Origin: Phoronis ovalis
Lineage: Eukaryota > Phoronida > Phoronidae
Reading direction: 5' to 3'
Assembly (NCBI GenBank): GCA_028565635.1
Contig: JAOXYB010083498.1
Span: forward strand, 1-22,862
DNA: 22,862 nt
Position 1 is the first letter of the stretch. Every line of letters starts with the position of its first letter. The notes under the pieces are model-generated. The model was not told the DNA's origin. It did not search any database and saw nothing but the letters and a program-made list of their open reading frames with translations. The position numbers and the translations under genes are program-made. Shown one piece after another: positions 20,401-22,862 of this stretch.

Positions 20401-22254
20401 CAGCAAATAATATAGCAATGGGGGAATTTTTTTCACAAATATGAATTATAATTCCAATTTTCCATGATAACCGTAAATGGAAAGAAATATCACCACATGT
20501 ACCTGCATAATGTGCACTATTTTTACAACAAAAATTCATTAAATTCTCAGGCGATATATTTGGTGACAAGACTTGATCAAAAATACAGCCAGTATATTTG
20601 TAACAGAAAACAAACCTTGAGACTTTTGAATTGTTTGACAAAGAATTCATCTCTAAATTTTATTGCTTCCGTAAGTTTCTTGTAGCATTTGTTGCCGAAG
20701 AACCGCAGCCAGGGAAATGCATCGAGCTCAACGCCATCTGCTGGACTAATTACTTCCGATACGAGTATGTCATACTTTATCAGATCGCAAACTTCATGAT
20801 CTGTAGGTTTGAACTCCTTACCAGTTACCTAGAAGATAATCAATCTGAACAAAATGCAAAATTGGCTTAGATCGATGACACACTTTAAGAATGATACCGG
20901 CAAACATATGAACCTTTCCAAAGAGAACAATCGTAAAACTTACAATGGTTAATAATATGTTGCAGATGGCTCTGTGTATTGTTTCTCGTGGACAGAAGGG
21001 CTCATCAACATGACTTGCCATTTCGTGCAACATTTCCCTCACACCCTTAAGTATAATGTTTTCTAGTTTGATCTGGAAAAGAAATGCTTATAATGAAAAG
21101 ATTCTAGATTAAATTAGTATGTGTATTCTCAGTTATTATATATTACTAGGTGTAGTATTGCTAAGCTTCCCGAAAGATAATTTCCTTCAGTTGTATATTA
21201 TTTGTGATAGAAATGATTTTACTTGGAGAAAACGATATAACACTGTTTTGTATCCACTTCTACGCTAGAATAATAGCAATAGTTCTTATGACTATTCGAG
21301 AATGGACGTATTTTACAATTTTATTGTATTACCGAATTAATTATGCAGAAGGTAATTGAAACTTAATTACAAATTATATAAAACTATACATCACCATTCC
21401 AACGCCATAGCTCTTCAGCACAGAATGGGTAACCTTTCTAATGTGTATAAGATTGGGAGTATAAGTTCGGAAACAAATATCATTGCCATTATGGAAAACA
21501 CAATCAGCACGGTAATAGTATGGCCTGTAAAATGCTAAATAGTTATAAAAGGTGACCACGCACAGCCAAGCGTAGTATTTTCATTTGTGTATGCTATACG
21601 ACAGGCTTTATATTATGGGGTTACAAAGATTAACTACTTATTCTCCTTTTATCGTGTCACATTTCGTATATTTTTTATCGACCGTTCAAGTGAATATTTT
21701 GATTTACACAACAGCCACCAACTAAAAATATATTGAAATTTCACTAGCCAAGAGCTTTGATAAACTTAATTAGTACCATAAATAGTATATAATTTAAACG
21801 TTTGGCTTTGAGATACCTTCCTGCAAATGCCGATCCTTTGCTGAACAGTGCTTCGCGTGTTAACTCAGCACTGTTTACAACAACAGTGTCTTGACTTAAC
21901 AATCTGATAGCGAACACATCGCCATATTCTTTTGCCCACTTAGTAAATGTAAGATATGGTCTCACGCTATCCAGCTGGTGAACGTTACCTGCTCAAACAC
22001 AAGTGTCTTTATTAACATTATAACATTACAATTAGTTGGTATAGCACTTATGCATAGCATCAACCATCAAGTAAAATAGTGATATCCAACAAAAAAGTAA
22101 ATCGGCAATGCTATGCACAGAAAAAATGCTTACCAAGGATGGGTAAAGGTGTTGGTCCAGGCATCTTTCCCAATTTTTTGCCACCGGACCATTTCATCAC
22201 TACATAAAGAATAAGAATTAAGCATATTCCTAACAAATGAACCGTCTCAATCAT
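17226..22254 (-). CDS. Microsomal cytochrome P450, clan 2 (CYP1/CYP17-like), complete, 10 exons
   Basis: Minus-strand join, first to last exon: 22254-22134, 21988-21817, 21524-21395, 21072-20944, 20828-20616, 19997-19859, 19254-19160, 18847-18680, 18153-18026, 17436-17226. All junctions are GT-AG and phases agree, giving 501 residues, the normal length for a microsomal P450. Features in order: N-terminal membrane anchor (about 5-20); hinge PGPTPLP (32-38); helix C LIHIR (123-127); helix I AGTITT (301-306); ExxR as ELLR (357-360); PERF (412-415); heme loop FGAGRRLCLG (436-445) with Cys443 as thiolate ligand. The block with FPWLRFFGNK and the TFNPSQIRG region recall CYP17 and CYP1. The expected role is NADPH-P450-reductase-dependent monooxygenation at the ER; the substrate cannot be read from sequence. 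Oddities: helix-C Trp is Leu123, and the helix-I acid is Ile304. The start is secure: an in-frame TGA lies 21 nt upstream and A is at -3. Confidence 0.95.
18026..18153 (-). CDS. P450 exon 9: PERF region
   Basis: Acceptor AAAAAACTAG, donor AAAA|GTACGT. It encodes residues 390-432: VLFNTFAIHHGEQYYEDP, KPERFLDGDGNL and PADHPARK. PERF at 412-415 supplies the Arg that pairs with ExxR. The Asn432 codon is split across the intron. Confidence 0.96.
18680..18847 (-). CDS. P450 exon 8: helix K with ExxR
   Basis: Acceptor CATTTAG, donor ACACAG|GTGAGA, phase 0 at both ends. It encodes residues 334-389: RFPHIEDRNMMPYTEAF, ELLR at 357-360 (the invariant ExxR pair), PLMLPH, and AGYEIPKNTQ. Confidence 0.96.
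19160..19254 (-). CDS. P450 exon 7: oxygen-activation part of helix I
   Basis: Acceptor CTACTTCAG, donor GAACTG|GTACAT. This 95-nt exon is easy to miss. It encodes residues 302-333: GTITTVSALDIAILSLIHYP, then DVQKKLHQEIEL. It restores the AGxxTT motif across the splice and supplies the helix-J block HYPDVQKKLxxEI, so it is required for a complete enzyme. Confidence 0.93.
19859..19997 (-). CDS. P450 exon 6: helix H and start of helix I
   Basis: Acceptor TTTCTTCTAG, donor GCAG|GTTGTA. It encodes residues 256-302: ETFNPSQIRGVYDGLLLQQE, a polar loop, then AAINDLVIAG, the first half of helix I. The Gly302 codon is split, and the next exon completes it. Confidence 0.93.
20616..20828 (-). CDS. P450 exon 5: helices F and G region
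   Basis: Acceptor TATCTTCTAG, donor CTCAAG|GTTTGT, phase 0 at both ends. It encodes residues 185-255: VTGKEF, SEVISPADGVELDAFPWLRF and FGNKCYKKLTEAIKFRDEFF. The PWL..F.NK pattern matches CYP17-like enzymes. This region forms the substrate-access roof in the fold. Confidence 0.93.
20944..21072 (-). CDS. P450 exon 4: helices D and E
   Basis: Acceptor CTTTTCCAG, donor ACCATT|GTAAGT, phase 0 at both ends. It encodes residues 142-184: IKLENIILKGVREMLHEM, then ETIHRAICNILLTI, matching the helix-E block (AxxNVI) of CYP2/CYP17-type enzymes. Confidence 0.92.
21395..21524 (-). CDS. P450 exon 3: B-C loop and helix C, Trp missing
   Basis: Acceptor CATTTTACAG, donor GGAATG|GTGATG. It encodes residues 98-141. 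YTPNLIHIRKV aligns with the usual YGPxWKxxRKL, so the Arg that contacts a heme propionate is present (Arg127) and the Trp is replaced by Leu123 (CTT). The donor chosen keeps phase 0 into the next exon; an upstream GTTGGA would break the alignment and phase. Confidence 0.88.
21817..21988 (-). CDS. P450 exon 2: helix A and beta-1 region
   Basis: Acceptor TTTGAGCAG, donor GGAAG|GTATCT. It encodes residues 41-98: GNVHQLD, TFTKWAKEYGDVFAIRL, VVVNSAELTREALF and SAFAGR. All follow the standard clan-2 order from hinge to helix B. Confidence 0.94.
22134..22254 (-). CDS. P450 exon 1: signal anchor and proline hinge
   Basis: ATG at 22254-22252, donor CTTG|GTAAGC. It encodes residues 1-41: the hydrophobic anchor HLLGICLILILYVVM, a basic stop-transfer patch (KWSGGKK), and the hinge MPGPTPLPILG. 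This layout is typical of ER-anchored P450s. Confidence 0.94.
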
Positions 22255-22754
22255 TGTGATGGCAGTTCTAGGTCAAAATAATATTCAATAACATCCTCCT
22301 TAATTGTAATGGCAGTTTCCAATATTTGTCACTAGAGGGGATTGTGCTGCGTCACTATACATGAATGTACAAAATATTTTTTTCAGTAAATAAATCAAAA
22401 TATTTTTTGAAGAAAAACTGATATATTTCCATGTATTGAATACTTCCATATTTTAACTAAAATGGTTCTGTTAATAATGCAGGCAAATTCACGCTGTTAT
22501 TTATTTTTTTTTTTTCTTATTTTAAACCTCGTTACGGATGATCTTTCGTGGTTTTAACTTAAAGGTGTCTACATCATGTTCGTGATTAATGCCTCCTATA
22601 TGCATCCCGTTTTCATGTCCCTGTAATCTGTATATTTATTTACAATTTTGCACTTTGTAGTTGCAATTATATAATGTACTAATATATAATTCTTACAAAT
22701 GAAATGGCGTTGTATATGTCTTTGAGCCTTAATTATATCTATTTGTGATCAATT
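22255..22754 (-). promoter_or_regulatory. Upstream region of the P450 gene
   Basis: It should contain the 5' UTR and proximal promoter. I see no convincing TATA box or initiator. A nuclear-receptor half-site sequence AGGTCA occurs at 22270-22275, but a single hexamer is weak evidence. The leader has a short imperfect duplication: the + strand ATTGTGATGGCAGTT at the start codon recurs as ATTGTAATGGCAGTT about 50 bp upstream, with the ATG changed to ATT. The rest is AT-rich with poly-T tracts. Confidence 0.35.
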
Positions 22755-22862
22755 TTAAGTTATCTGTGCCGGTGTACTGAAAACGCCCGGGGAGGGCACT
22801 TGGGTCAAATGGTGGGTCCACATGCGCGAACGAAAAATCGCGTGAAAAGGGTAGTCTTTTTT
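22755..22862. repeat. GC-rich segment, probable end of a dispersed repeat
   Basis: The last roughly 100 bp switch sharply from AT-rich to G/C-rich, with CGCCCGGGGAGGGCACTTGG and CGCGAACG, then end in a poly-T. The style resembles dispersed invertebrate repeats, but no terminal repeat or coding capacity is visible in the part shown. Confidence 0.35.

Noticed and set aside
20464-20870. Plus-strand frames opposite P450 exon 5
   Set aside because: They are antisense shadows of the exon encoding FPWLRFFGNK.
22270-22275. AGGTCA as a nuclear-receptor response element controlling the P450
   Set aside because: A single hexamer is expected often by chance, and there is no second half-site nearby. I kept it only as a remark.
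1-22862. A novel multi-gene system, defence locus or viral insertion
   Set aside because: Only two ordinary animal genes and small non-coding repeats are supported. No integrase, polymerase, capsid or linked cassette is visible.

Overview
The window is animal nuclear DNA. It is AT-rich (by eye about one-third GC), its genes are split by many GT-AG introns, and no bacterial-style gene layout is visible. Two protein-coding genes lie tail to tail. The gene content and the small mobile-element-like repeats would fit a marine invertebrate, perhaps a lophotrochozoan such as a mollusc or brachiopod. That placement is inference; the sequence does not fix the species.

Positions 462-16456 (+) hold twelve exons of an ITPRID-family gene (the family of KRAP/SSFA2/ITPRID2, TESPA1 and ITPRID1). 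In vertebrates these proteins bind and anchor inositol-trisphosphate receptors. All splice phases agree and give about 1790 residues in the window. The 5' end lies outside, because the first exon begins in mid-codon. The N-terminal IP3-receptor-binding module is in exons 1-5, two large Ser/Asn/Asp-rich disordered exons (1043 and 2964 nt) fill the middle, and a conserved C-terminal coiled coil is in the last four exons. The paired Phe of the receptor-binding motif reads Phe-Leu here.

Positions 17226-22254 (-) hold a complete ten-exon microsomal cytochrome P450 of clan 2 (CYP1/CYP17-like), 501 residues long. It keeps its membrane anchor, proline hinge, ExxR, PERF and heme-Cys motifs. Two usually conserved residues differ: the helix-C Trp is Leu, and the helix-I acidic residue is Ile.

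The two stop codons are 769 bp apart, and the best poly(A) signals of the two genes face each other within about 50 bp. No regulatory or functional link between the genes is evident beyond that convergence.

Introns of the first gene carry several repeats: a diverged three-copy tandem repeat (2359-2591), a fold-back MITE-like element (2651-3085), a perfect hairpin (4099-4137), and a short TA-flanked inverted-repeat element with four internal 23-bp tandem copies (7626-7777). A GC-rich, probably repetitive segment ends the window (22755-22862). I saw no tRNA, rRNA, CRISPR array or viral gene, and no multi-gene system.
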